From Vulcanimicrobiota bacterium (GTDB taxonomy: Bacteria; Vulcanimicrobiota; Vulcanimicrobiia; Vulcanimicrobiales; Vulcanimicrobiaceae), in assembly GCA_019237435.1 (NCBI GenBank), contig JAFAHB010000044.1:1-17155 (forward strand): a stretch of DNA of 17,155 nt. Direction: 5' to 3'. Positions within the stretch are counted from its first letter, which is position 1. Each line of letters starts with the position of its first letter. The position numbers and the translations under genes were made by a program. The notes below the pieces were generated by a model. The model made no database searches. It was not told where the DNA came from and saw only the letters and a list, made by a program, of their open reading frames with translations. Positions 6,932-14,501 of this stretch are shown piece after piece.

Positions 6932-8181
6932 TTGAACAACTGTGCGCGCGGTTCGCAATCGAGGGTCGAGTTCGCGAAGCTGCGCTCGCGGCGTACCGTC
7001 GCACCGCGGGAATCTCGTACGAGCCGCAGCGCGTCGTCCAGCTCAATGTGCTGCAGGCGTTTCTCGTCGAGGGCTTGCGCGAGAGCGACCTCGCGGGAAC
7101 GACGGGCTACGGTTACGACGACGCCGCCCGCGAGCGTTATGAATCGCTGCTCGCGCACGTGCTCGGCGCGCCGCGCGCGCTCGCTCGGCTCGCCCTCGTC
7201 AGCGGTACGCACGCGATCGTAGCGGCTATTGCGGCCTGCACGGCGCGAGGGCGTACGCTGCTTTCGATCTCCGGATCTCCCTACGATACGCTGCGAAACG
7301 CGATTTGCGACGCGCCGCATTGCTTGGTGAATGAAGGCATTGTGTATCGCGAGGTCGCGCTTGCGCCTGACGGCGCATTCGACCTGCCGGCGATTGGCGC
7401 GACGCTTCGCGAGCTGGGAGATGCGACCGTCTTCATTCAGCGATCGCGCGGTTACGCGCCGCGGCGCTCGCTAACGATTGCGGAGTGCGAGGGCGCCATT
7501 GCCCTCGTCAAAAGCATTGCGCCGCAGGCCGACGTGCTGGTCGATAACTGTTACGGCGAGCTCGTCGAGGAGCGCGAGCCGTCGCACGTCGGCGCCGATC
7601 TCGCGATGGGCTCGCTTATCAAGAATCTCGGCGGCTCGCTCGCGCCTGCCGGCGCGTACGTCGCGGGGCGCGCCGATCTCATCGAGCGCGTCGCCGCGCG
7701 GGTCTATGCGCCGGGGTTGCGCGACGCGCTCGGGCCGACGCTGGGGATGGGCCGCGCGTTCGTCCAGGGACTCTTTCTCGCTCCGCTGATCGTCGAGCAA
7801 TCATTGCGCGGTCTCGATTTCTTTGCGGCGCTCTTCGCCGAGCTCGGTTATACGGTCGATCCCGCGCCGGGCGCGCGGCGCACCGACATCGTGCAAGCGA
7901 TTCGGCTCGGCTCCGCGGGCTTGTTGCAGCGTTTCGCCGCTGGATTGCAGGACGCGATGCCGATCAATGCGCGCTTTCGTCCGGAACCCGGCCCAGTACC
8001 CGGATACGCCGAGCCGGTCGTCATGTCGTCGGGGGCGTTCGTCGGCGGCGCCACCATCGAGCTATCATGCGACGCGCCGCTGCGCTCGCCGTACGAAGTG
8101 TACGTCCAAGGCGGCGTCAGCGCGGCTCACGCGTATCTCGGGGCGCTCTTCGCGGCGCGGGCCTGCGCCGCCGAGTCTTAG
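6928..8181 (+). CDS. PLP-dependent enzyme, methionine gamma-lyase / aluminium-resistance family
   Basis: This 417-residue protein matches the Met_gamma_lyase family (YnbB-like, often annotated aluminium resistance protein). Visible marks are TTGYGYDDAARERYE (residues 58-72), SGTHAI (92-97), the characteristic FIQRSRGYAPRRSLTI (169-184), DNCYGELVE (206-214) and GSLIKNLGGS (228-237) with Lys232 as the expected PLP lysine. Members are cytosolic type I-fold enzymes thought to cleave sulfur amino acids; the true substrate is poorly established. The ATG at 6928 overlaps the permease TGA as ATGA and has GAGGG 7 bases upstream, giving the normal family length. The frame is open further upstream only because of the tandem repeat (encoding VTPSS units), which I exclude. 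Its TAG stop overlaps the stop codon of the convergent small gene. Confidence 0.9.
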   Translation: MIEQLCARFAIEGRVREAALAAYRRTAGISYEPQRVVQLNVLQAFLVEGLRESDLAGTTGYGYDDAARERYESLLAHVLGAPRALARLALVSGTHAIVAAIAACTARGRTLLSISGSPYDTLRNAICDAPHCLVNEGIVYREVALAPDGAFDLPAIGATLRELGDATVFIQRSRGYAPRRSLTIAECEGAIALVKSIAPQADVLVDNCYGELVEEREPSHVGADLAMGSLIKNLGGSLAPAGAYVAGRADLIERVAARVYAPGLRDALGPTLGMGRAFVQGLFLAPLIVEQSLRGLDFFAALFAELGYTVDPAPGARRTDIVQAIRLGSAGLLQRFAAGLQDAMPINARFRPEPGPVPGYAEPVVMSSGAFVGGATIELSCDAPLRSPYEVYVQGGVSAAHAYLGALFAARACAAES

Positions 8182-8393
8182 TTCGGGCGCTCGATCCCGA
8201 GGAAACCGTAGAAAAAGTAGCGGCAGCCGTCCGATGCCGTGACGGCGACGCGCGTTTCTTCAACGCCGGCCGCCGCGATCGTCTTGCCGACGAGCGTTCC
8301 GAGAACCGCTTGCGCGTTGAGCATTTCGGCGGCGCGCAGTTGCTCGGGCTCGACCTCGATGAGATCGAGGAGCTCGTCGATTCGGTCTTTCAT
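8178..8393 (-). CDS. Small protein of unknown function (71 residues)
   Basis: The sequence begins MKDRIDELLDLIEVEPEQLRAAE, an acidic helical N terminus, and continues LNAQAVLGTLVGKTIAAAGVEETRVAVTASDGCRYFFYGFLGIERPN. The start is chosen because GGAGAG ends 2-3 bases before this ATG; the frame stays open upstream without a site. No membrane segment or signal peptide is evident. The stop codon (TAA, 8178-8180) overlaps the stop of the convergent PLP enzyme gene. The gene is divergent from the FHA gene, 105 bases apart, with no clear promoter found. I do not recognise the family. Confidence 0.6.
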   Translation of the reverse strand: MKDRIDELLDLIEVEPEQLRAAEMLNAQAVLGTLVGKTIAAAGVEETRVAVTASDGCRYFFYGFLGIERPN

Positions 8394-8498
8394 GGCTCTC
8401 CATAGTAATCGGTTCGTCGCAGCCGATTGCTTAGCGACCGTCCGTGCCACACCGGTCGCCAGGAAGCTGCGGGCGCGGCTAGAGAAGGGCTGGCGGCC

Positions 8499-8792
8499 AT
8501 GTACCTGCTCGAAGTGCTCAGCGGCCCGCTCGACGGCAAGACCTGGCCCTTCGAGCGAGAGATTACGATTGGGCGGGACGATGGGCTTGCCGAGGCCTGT
8601 CTGGCGCTCGACCGGTACGTTTCGCGGCGTCATGCCAAGCTGCAAATTGACGCCGGATCGCTTCGATTGGTCGACTTGCGCAGCCGAAATGGAACTCGGC
8701 TCGGCGGCCGGCCCGTCGTCGGGGAAATGCCGCTGCCGGTCGGGGTGCCGTTTGTGGTCGGCCGCACAATTTTGCGGGTGACGCGGGCGTAA
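8499..8792 (+). CDS. Stand-alone FHA domain protein
   Basis: This 97-residue protein is essentially one forkhead-associated domain. It has IGRDD (Arg26), VSRRHAKL (Ser42, Arg43, His45) and DLRSRNGTRLGG (Asn64, Gly65), the residues that hold phosphothreonine peptides in known FHA domains. It is a phosphopeptide reader with no attached catalytic domain, so a partner Ser/Thr kinase elsewhere is implied. The ATG at 8499 has AGAAGG 10 bases upstream. A TTG 72 bases earlier would add a Ser/Gly/Arg-rich extension not expected in this family. It is the first gene of the run leading to panC (11-base gap), so it may be co-transcribed with CoA synthesis genes. Confidence 0.88.
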   Translation: MYLLEVLSGPLDGKTWPFEREITIGRDDGLAEACLALDRYVSRRHAKLQIDAGSLRLVDLRSRNGTRLGGRPVVGEMPLPVGVPFVVGRTILRVTRA

Positions 8793-8803
8793 GGCACCTT
8801 GTT

Positions 8804-9628
8804 GTGGAGCTGACCACCACGGTTGCGCGGGCGCGCGCGCTCTTCGCCGCGTTGCCTCGCCCGCTCGGCTTCGTTCCGACGATGGGAGCGCTTCACGACG
8901 GTCATCTGGAGCTCGTGCGCCGCGCTCGGACGCGCTGCGCCGGCGTCTGCGCGTCGATCTTCGTCAATCCGCTGCAGTTTGGCCCCCACGAAGATTTCAC
9001 GACCTATCCACGCGATCCGCAACGCGATTGCGAAAAGCTCGCCGCGGCGGGCGCCGACGCCCTCTTCGCACCCGACGCCGCGGCCATGTATCCGCCGGGC
9101 TTCACGGCGCACGTCGACGTCGGATCGGCCGCCGCGGGGTTCGAGGGAGCGCTGCGTCCGGGCCATTTCCGCGGCGTCGCAACGGTCATTGCCAAGTTGC
9201 TCAACATCGTGCGTCCCGACGTGCTCTTCTTGGGGCAAAAGGACGCGCAGCAGGCGATCGTGCTGCGCAAGATGATCGGCGATCTCGACTTTGACGTCGA
9301 AACGGAGATCGTGCCGACGGTGCGTGAGCGCGACGGTTTGGCAATGTCGAGCCGGAACGCGTATCTCGATTCGGCGCAGCGCGCGCGAGCGCCGACGCTC
9401 TATCGCGCGCTGCTGGCGACACGCGAGGCACTCGAGCGCGGCGGCACCAAGAACGCGGCGATTGAGGCCGGCAGCGCAGCATTGAGCTCCACGGCGAAGC
9501 TCGATTACCTCGACGTCGTCGATGCCGCAAGCTTCGAGCCGATCGAAACGCTGCGTCCTCCGGCTTTTATCATCGGCGCCGCGCGTTTCGGCGCGGTGCG
9601 CCTGATCGACAACCTGTGGATTACGTGA
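8804..9628 (+). CDS. panC: Pantothenate synthetase (pantoate-beta-alanine ligase)
   Basis: This 274-residue protein joins pantoate and beta-alanine with ATP to give pantothenate. Family motifs are present in order: PTMGALHDGHLELVRRAR (residues 25-42, with the HxGH-type HDGH nucleotide site), SIFVNPLQFGPHEDFTTYPR (52-71), FLGQKDAQQ and the KMSKS-like MSSRNAYL. Length is normal for the family. The start is GTG 8804, with AAGG 9 bases upstream. The stop overlaps the next start (TGATG). panB and panD, which make the two substrates, are not in the window. Confidence 0.96.
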   Translation: MELTTTVARARALFAALPRPLGFVPTMGALHDGHLELVRRARTRCAGVCASIFVNPLQFGPHEDFTTYPRDPQRDCEKLAAAGADALFAPDAAAMYPPGFTAHVDVGSAAAGFEGALRPGHFRGVATVIAKLLNIVRPDVLFLGQKDAQQAIVLRKMIGDLDFDVETEIVPTVRERDGLAMSSRNAYLDSAQRARAPTLYRALLATREALERGGTKNAAIEAGSAALSSTAKLDYLDVVDAASFEPIETLRPPAFIIGAARFGAVRLIDNLWIT

Positions 9629-10842
9629 TGAGTGACGCGTTGCGCGGGTCTCGCATTTTTCTCGGTGTGTGCGGCGGGATCGCCGCGTACAAGGCGGCGG
9701 CGCTCACCAGCGCGCTGGTGCAGCGGGGTGCGATCGTGGACGTCGTCATGACGGCCGAAGCCGAGCGATTCATCACGCCGCTGACGTTTTCGTCGCTGAC
9801 GGCACGTCCGGTCTACGCATCGCTTTGGGATGCGCCCGAGCGCATCCCTCATATTCGACTGGTTCGCGAGGCCGACGTCGCGTTGGTCGCGCCCGCAACG
9901 GCAAATGTCATCGCGAAGCTCGCCGCGGGAATCGCCGACGATTTGCTCACGACGGCGCTATTGGCCGCGCGCATTCCGCGCATAGTGGCTCCCGCGATGA
10001 ACGACGCGATGTACGACGATCCGGCGACGCGGGCCAATCTCGCGACGTTGGGTACGCGTGGATACGAGCTGGTCGATCCCGAACGGGGGTTTCTCGCCGA
10101 ACGCGAGCTCGGCGTGGGGCGGCTCGCCGCGGAAGATCGCATTCTCGATGCGCTCGCGCGCGCGCTCGAGCGCCGCAGCTCGCTGCACGGGAAACGAGTC
10201 GTAATCACCGGGGGACCGACGCGCGAGCCATTCGACCCGGCCCGATTCTTGAGCAATGCGTCAACCGGTGCGACCGCTATCGCACTGGCCCGGGAAGCCG
10301 CTCTGCGTGGCGCCGGTGTGACGCTCTTGCTCGGTCCGACGCTGCTGGACTCGCCCGCCGGCGTGGATGTCGTGCGATTCAGCACGGCGGCCGAGCTGCG
10401 CGACGCCGCGCTCGCGCGAGCCGCCGGTGCCGATCTCGTCATCGCAAGCGCAGCCGTTTCCGATTGGCGTCCGGCGCAGCGCTCCGATTCGAAATTGCAC
10501 AAGAGCGGCAAGGCGCTGGCAGTCGAGCTTTCCCCGAATCCGGACGTGCTCGCGGAGCTCGGCGAGCGCAAAGGCTCGACGTTCTTGGTCGGGTTCGCCG
10601 CCGAAACGGATCGCCACGAAGAGCGCGCGCGCGAGAAGCTTGCGCGCAAGCATCTCGACGCCATCGCCGTCAACGACGTTCGCGACGAGCGCGGATTCGG
10701 AACCGGTGAAAACTCGCTCGTCTTGCTTTGGGGCGCGCAGGGACGGCGCGAACTCGGCACCGCGGCCAAAGATGCGCTCGCGGTGCGACTGCTCGATGCG
10801 ATCGGCCAGCTCATGGAGAGTGGGAGTTCGGCATGCTCCTAG
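9628..10842 (+). CDS. coaBC: CoaBC: phosphopantothenoylcysteine synthetase / decarboxylase (bifunctional)
   Basis: This 404-residue fusion adds cysteine to 4'-phosphopantothenate (CoaB, CTP-dependent) and decarboxylates the product (CoaC, FMN-dependent). CoaC part: CGGIAAYK (15-22), His75 (IPHIRL), VAPATANVIAKLAAGIADDLLT and PAMN (122-125). CoaB part from about 188: TGGPTREP, Asn210, Ala275 and Lys289, equal in number to the residues studied in E. coli. One expected residue is missing: where E. coli has Cys158 in ACGDIGPGR this protein has AERELGVGR, with Glu at 158. The CoaB SSGKMG motif is also changed to ASTGATA. The start is ATG 9628, overlapping the panC stop; a GTG at 9616 is an alternative. 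coaX overlaps its end by 10 bases. Identity is secure. Confidence 0.95.
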   Translation: MSDALRGSRIFLGVCGGIAAYKAAALTSALVQRGAIVDVVMTAEAERFITPLTFSSLTARPVYASLWDAPERIPHIRLVREADVALVAPATANVIAKLAAGIADDLLTTALLAARIPRIVAPAMNDAMYDDPATRANLATLGTRGYELVDPERGFLAERELGVGRLAAEDRILDALARALERRSSLHGKRVVITGGPTREPFDPARFLSNASTGATAIALAREAALRGAGVTLLLGPTLLDSPAGVDVVRFSTAAELRDAALARAAGADLVIASAAVSDWRPAQRSDSKLHKSGKALAVELSPNPDVLAELGERKGSTFLVGFAAETDRHEERAREKLARKHLDAIAVNDVRDERGFGTGENSLVLLWGAQGRRELGTAAKDALAVRLLDAIGQLMESGSSACS

Positions 10843-11615
10843 CCATCGACGTCGGAAACACCGAAACAAAGCTCGGTTGTTTTTCGAACGGAACGCTCGA
10901 ACAAACGTGGCGCGTTACGACCGAGCTGCGGCGCACGCCCGACGAATATGGCGTCTTTTTTACGCAGCTCTTTGCGACCAGCAATATCGCGGTGGATCGG
11001 ATCGACGCGGTTGCCGTTGCGAGCGTCGTCCCGCAACTCGACTTAGTGCTCGACAGCGCTTGCAAGCGTTTCTTCGGCGCCACGCCGAATTTTTTGCAGC
11101 CGCAGACGCAGCGCCTGATGGAAGTCGCCACCGATAACCCGTCGGAGGTCGGTGCCGATCTTGTCGCGGCGGCGATCGGCGGCCGCGAACGTTTTGGCGC
11201 GCCGCTGATCGTCGTCAGCTTCGGGACCGCGACCGTCTTCATCGCGATCTCTGAGGAGGGCGCGTATCTCGGCGTCGCAATCGCTCCCGGCGTCGCGATT
11301 TCGATCGAAGCGCTGATCGGACGCACCGCGAAGCTCCCGCAAGTTGCGCTCGAGGCGCCGGACCGCGTAATCGGACGCAACACGAACGACGCGCTGCGTA
11401 GCGGCATCGTCTTCGGCTTTGCCGGTCAAATGGAAGCGATCGTCCGCCGAATGCGCGCCGAAATGGGAGTTGACGCGAAGGTCGTCGCGACGGGCGGCCT
11501 CGCCGAGGTCGTAGCCAAGCAAACGCCCGTCGTCGGTGCCGTAGATCCGCACTTGAGCCTGGTGGGACTCGAGCTCTTCCACCGACGGTCTCAATCCCGG
11601 CTTGTCGAAGGGTGA
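10833..11615 (+). CDS. coaX: Type III pantothenate kinase
   Basis: This 260-residue CoaX phosphorylates pantothenate, the first committed step of CoA synthesis. It belongs to the ASKHA fold: phosphate-1 motif DVGNTETKLG (6-15), NPSEVGADLVAA with Asp109 in the place of the proposed catalytic base, FGTATVFIAI (130-139), LGVAIAPG (146-153) and VVATGGLA (217-224). Length is typical. The start ATG lies inside the end of coaBC, with GGGAG 6 bases before it, so translation is coupled. The usual DFGTAT begins with Ser129 here, and the usual GADR is GADL, so activity should not be assumed. With panC and coaBC it completes the path from pantoate to 4'-phosphopantetheine. Confidence 0.93.
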   Translation: MLLAIDVGNTETKLGCFSNGTLEQTWRVTTELRRTPDEYGVFFTQLFATSNIAVDRIDAVAVASVVPQLDLVLDSACKRFFGATPNFLQPQTQRLMEVATDNPSEVGADLVAAAIGGRERFGAPLIVVSFGTATVFIAISEEGAYLGVAIAPGVAISIEALIGRTAKLPQVALEAPDRVIGRNTNDALRSGIVFGFAGQMEAIVRRMRAEMGVDAKVVATGGLAEVVAKQTPVVGAVDPHLSLVGLELFHRRSQSRLVEG

Positions 11616-11640
11616 CTCGGATGCTAGACTCTCTGACCGT

Positions 11641-12639
11641 ATGCGCTCCGCTCCGTTAAAGATTGGCTCGCTCGAGGTTTGGCCGCCGCTCGTGCTGGCG
11701 CCGATGTCCGGCGTGACCAATCGCACGATGCGCGCGCTCTATCGTCCGTTTGGCCTTGGGCTTACCGTCACCGAGTTCGTTTCGTCGAACGCGCTCAAAT
11801 ATGGAAGCCGCCGGACGATGGAGATGATCGATCAGCACGGCCTGGAAAAGCCGGTTTCGACCCAGCTCTGGGGCGACGATCCGCAGACGATGGCACATGC
11901 CGCACGGGTTGTGCGCGAATGCGGCGCCGACATCGTCGATATCAACTTCGGCTGTCCCGCGCCCAAGGTTACCAAGACGAACGGCGGCTCGGCATGCCTG
12001 CGCGATCCCGACCGCTGCGAAGCAATTATGCGCGCCGTCGTGGCGGCCGTGGATTGTCCGGTCACGATGAAGATGCGTTTGGGCTGGAGTGAGGAGACGC
12101 TCGTGTATATCGACGTCGCGCGACGGGCGCAGAACGCCGGCGTTGCGGCGGTGACGCTGCACGCTCGAACCGCGCGCCAGTTCTATAAAGGCGACGCCGA
12201 TTGGGAACACATCGCGCGCCTCAAGCGCGCGATCGACATCCCCGTGATCGGCAACGGCGACCTGGACGACGCGCACGTGGCAATGCGCCGCATGCGCGAG
12301 AGCGGCGCCGACGCAATCATGCTCGGACGTGCCACGCTGGGCAATCCCTGGCTCATCGCGCAAATTCGCGATCTGATGGAGGGCCGTCCCGCGCGCCCGA
12401 CGCCGCCGGCGGCGCAGCGGCTGCGCTTTGCGGTCGTGCATTATCGAACGATGGTGGACGAACTCGGCGAAGCCCGGGCGGTGCCGCAAATGCGCAAACA
12501 CCTCGCGCTCTATCTCAAGGGCATACCGGGAGCGGCGGTGCTCCGCGAGCGAATCATGCGCATCGATAGTGCCGCCGAAGCGCTCGGCGTCATCGAAGAA
12601 ACGATCGCGAGCCTCGAAGCGCCGGCGGTTGCGGCGTGA
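11641..12639 (+). CDS. dusB: tRNA-dihydrouridine synthase, DusB type
   Basis: This is a 332-residue FMN enzyme that reduces uridine to dihydrouridine in tRNA. Motifs: VLAPMSGVTNRTMR (18-31), TEFVSSNAL, STQLWGDDP (73-81), VDINFGCPAPKVTKTNGGSA (99-118) with the catalytic Cys105, MKMRLGW, TLHARTARQFYKG and IGNGDLDD. The C-terminal helical tRNA-binding part is present (QMRKHLALYLKG). ATG 11641 is chosen; the frame is open to 11602, but that would overlap coaX and add a non-family extension. No convincing Shine-Dalgarno precedes the ATG. The gap to coaX is 25 bases, so it is likely in the same operon. Close dus genes differ in tRNA site, so dusB versus a general Dus is inferred. Confidence 0.92.
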   Translation: MRSAPLKIGSLEVWPPLVLAPMSGVTNRTMRALYRPFGLGLTVTEFVSSNALKYGSRRTMEMIDQHGLEKPVSTQLWGDDPQTMAHAARVVRECGADIVDINFGCPAPKVTKTNGGSACLRDPDRCEAIMRAVVAAVDCPVTMKMRLGWSEETLVYIDVARRAQNAGVAAVTLHARTARQFYKGDADWEHIARLKRAIDIPVIGNGDLDDAHVAMRRMRESGADAIMLGRATLGNPWLIAQIRDLMEGRPARPTPPAAQRLRFAVVHYRTMVDELGEARAVPQMRKHLALYLKGIPGAAVLRERIMRIDSAAEALGVIEETIASLEAPAVAA

Positions 12640-12647
12640 AAAAGAAA

Positions 12648-12677
12648 CGAGGCTGTTTGTTTTCAGCCCCGTTTTCC
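12648..12677 (+). terminator. Possible Rho-independent terminator after dusB
   Basis: Stem GGCTG (12651-12655) / CAGCC (12664-12668), extended by CG/CG across one A-C mismatch, with loop TTTGTTTT, followed by GTTTTCC. The stem is short and the T run interrupted, so it may be weak or leaky. Confidence 0.45.
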
Positions 12678-12701
12678 GTAGTTCGAAATTCGAGCGCAGC
12701 C

Positions 12702-12761
12702 ATGACTAAGAAGCTTGACTTTAGCGCGGTCGACCAAGTCGGCTCAAGGCTCGGGCGATGA
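12702..12761 (+). CDS. Possible 19-residue leader peptide before the aminotransferase
   Basis: ATG at 12702 opens a 19-codon frame (MTKKLDFSAVDQVGSRLGR) whose TGA stop overlaps the aminotransferase ATG as ATGA, the same coupling seen at three other junctions here. It occupies half of the only 118-base gap between the two large operons. No clear Shine-Dalgarno precedes it. It could be a regulatory leader or chance. Confidence 0.35.
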   Translation: MTKKLDFSAVDQVGSRLGR

Positions 12762-14041
12762 TCGAAGAGCGCGCGGAACTTTACGGCGCGGCGACGCCGC
12801 AAGAACTCGCTGCGGAAGTTTACGAGAACTATAAAGAGTTCGTCAATCCGTCGCTCGCGCGGGTAATGAAGCTTTCGGGTTCGCCCGTCGAAGTGCGCGC
12901 GCGAGGCTGCACCATCTGGGATCATAACGGCAAGGCTTATTTAGATTTCGCGGGCGGTTACGGCGTCTTCACCCTGGGCTACATGCATCCGCGCGCGGTT
13001 GCCGCCGTGCGCGACCAGCTCGATCGGATTGCCCTTTCCGGCAAGACGATGTTCAACGTGCTGCTGGGACGCGCGGCGCGCAGGCTCGCGGAGCTCGCAC
13101 CCGGCGATTTGCGCGTATCGTTTTGGTGCAACAGCGGGACCGAGGCGATCGAAGGAGCGATTAAGCTCGCGCGCGCGGCTACGGGACGAGCGAAGATCGT
13201 CGGCACCGAGGATGCCTTTCACGGCAAGACGCTCGGCGCGCTTTCGGTGAGCGGGCGCGAAACGTTTCAAACGCCGTTTCGGCCGCTGCTCGCCGATTCG
13301 GTCTGCGTCCCCTACGGCACGACCGATACGTTAGAAGACGCGCTACGCGATGCTGCGGCCTTCGTCGTCGAACCGGTGCAGGGCGAAGGCGGCGTGCACG
13401 TGCCTCCCGCAGGCTATCTGCGCGACGTTCGCGCAATCTGCGACCGCACCGGCGCGCTGTTCATTGCCGACGAGATTCAGACCGGACTGGGGCGTTGCGG
13501 GTACCGCTTCGCTTGCGACCGCGACGCGGTGGTTCCTGATGTGATGACGCTGGCGAAAGGTCTCTCGGGGGGCATCATGCCGGTCGGCGCATTCATCGCG
13601 CGACCGCATTGGTGGAATCGTGCGTTCGGTAAGGCGCCGCTCCTGCACACGTCCACGTTCGGCGGCAACGAGCTGGCATGCACGGCGGCGCTAACCGCGA
13701 TGAACGTGCTGGAAGAAGAGGGTCTCGCCGAGGCCGCGCGCGTTCGCGGCGAGCAACTGCTAACCGGCGCTCGAGCGGTTGCGGCGGAGTATCCCGCCGT
13801 CGTGCGCCAAGCGCGCGGACTGGGGCTGTTGGTCGGCGTCGAGCTGACGAACGAAGGGTACGGCGGCTGGATCATTCCGGAGATGCTCAAAGCGGGCGTG
13901 ACCGCGGCGTGGACGCTCAACGCTCAGCGCGTCATTCGCTTGGAGCCGCCGCTGGTCGTTACCGCCCGGGAGGTGGATCGCGCGCTGGCCGCGCTGCGAG
14001 CCGGCGTGGCGACCGCGTTTGAAAAACTCGGCACGTTGTAA
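12758..14041 (+). CDS. Class III PLP aminotransferase, putrescine/omega-amine type
   Basis: This 427-residue aminotransferase most resembles putrescine aminotransferase (YgjG/PatA) and acetylornithine-type enzymes. Marks: VYENYKEFVNPSLARVMK (21-38), DFAGGYGVFTLGYMHP (63-78), CNSGTEAIEGAIKLAR (124-139), FHGKTLGALS (154-163), EPVQGEGGVHVPP, DEIQTGLGR (238-246, Asp238 to the pyridine nitrogen) and TLAKGLSGG with Lys267 as the PLP lysine, then HTSTFGGNELAC. Such enzymes exchange a terminal amine with an aldehyde, using a keto acid partner. The start ATG has AAGG 8 bases upstream and overlaps a short leader frame. It heads the last operon, 10 bases ahead of the SRPBCC gene. Context (an acyl-ACP reductase-like gene) makes an aldehyde substrate attractive; polyamine catabolism or beta-alanine formation are alternatives. 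Confidence 0.9.
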   Translation: MIEERAELYGAATPQELAAEVYENYKEFVNPSLARVMKLSGSPVEVRARGCTIWDHNGKAYLDFAGGYGVFTLGYMHPRAVAAVRDQLDRIALSGKTMFNVLLGRAARRLAELAPGDLRVSFWCNSGTEAIEGAIKLARAATGRAKIVGTEDAFHGKTLGALSVSGRETFQTPFRPLLADSVCVPYGTTDTLEDALRDAAAFVVEPVQGEGGVHVPPAGYLRDVRAICDRTGALFIADEIQTGLGRCGYRFACDRDAVVPDVMTLAKGLSGGIMPVGAFIARPHWWNRAFGKAPLLHTSTFGGNELACTAALTAMNVLEEEGLAEAARVRGEQLLTGARAVAAEYPAVVRQARGLGLLVGVELTNEGYGGWIIPEMLKAGVTAAWTLNAQRVIRLEPPLVVTAREVDRALAALRAGVATAFEKLGTL

Positions 14042-14051
14042 TCGTTTCGAA

Positions 14052-14501
14052 ATGCCGTATGTCGAAAGCAAGATCGTTATCGATGCTCCCGCGCGCCGTG
14101 TCTACGAGCTGGCAAAAGACCAGGAGCGGTTTCCCGAATTCATGCCCGACGTGGAAACCGTGAAAGTATTGGAGCGAAACGAGACCGGCGCGATCTCGCG
14201 CTGGAAGACTCTGGTTGAAGAAGCGCCGATCGAATGGACCGAAGAGGACCGGTTCGACGACGCGGCGCTGCGCATCGATTACAAGCTGCTCGAGGGCGAT
14301 CTCGACAAGTTCGAAGGCGCCTGGACCTTCGAGCACCGCGACGGGGTTACGCACGTCGTGCTCGGGGTCGACTACGATTTTGGCGTGCCGACGCTCGCGG
14401 AGCTTATCGGCCCGACGCTCGAAAGAAAGGTACGCGAGAACAGCGAGATGATGCTGGCCGCACTGAAACGCCAAGCGGAGGGAGAGAGGTTCCCCAGATG
14501 A
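14052..14501 (+). CDS. SRPBCC (START/Coq10-like) ligand-binding protein
   Basis: This 149-residue single-domain protein fits the polyketide cyclase/Coq10-like SRPBCC superfamily: IVIDAPARRVYELAKDQERFPEFMPDVETVKVLE (9-42), then alternating strands and a long C-terminal helix (PTLERKVRENSEMMLAALKRQAE). The fold makes a deep hydrophobic pocket, and members bind lipids, quinones or polyketides or act as cyclases. No signal peptide is seen, so it is cytosolic. ATG 14052 is chosen because it starts the first strand; there is no clear Shine-Dalgarno, and the preceding gene ends 10 bases upstream. Its stop overlaps the methyltransferase start (ATGA). Ligand unknown. Confidence 0.85.
   Translation: MPYVESKIVIDAPARRVYELAKDQERFPEFMPDVETVKVLERNETGAISRWKTLVEEAPIEWTEEDRFDDAALRIDYKLLEGDLDKFEGAWTFEHRDGVTHVVLGVDYDFGVPTLAELIGPTLERKVRENSEMMLAALKRQAEGERFPR

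Noticed and set aside
8427..8498. TTG start for the FHA protein
   Set aside because: It adds a non-family N terminus, whereas ATG 8499 has AGAAGG at a suitable distance and begins at the first FHA strand.
11602..11640. Upstream start for dusB inside coaX
   Set aside because: The added residues are not part of the Dus fold; ATG 11641 starts just before the conserved LKIGSLEV segment.
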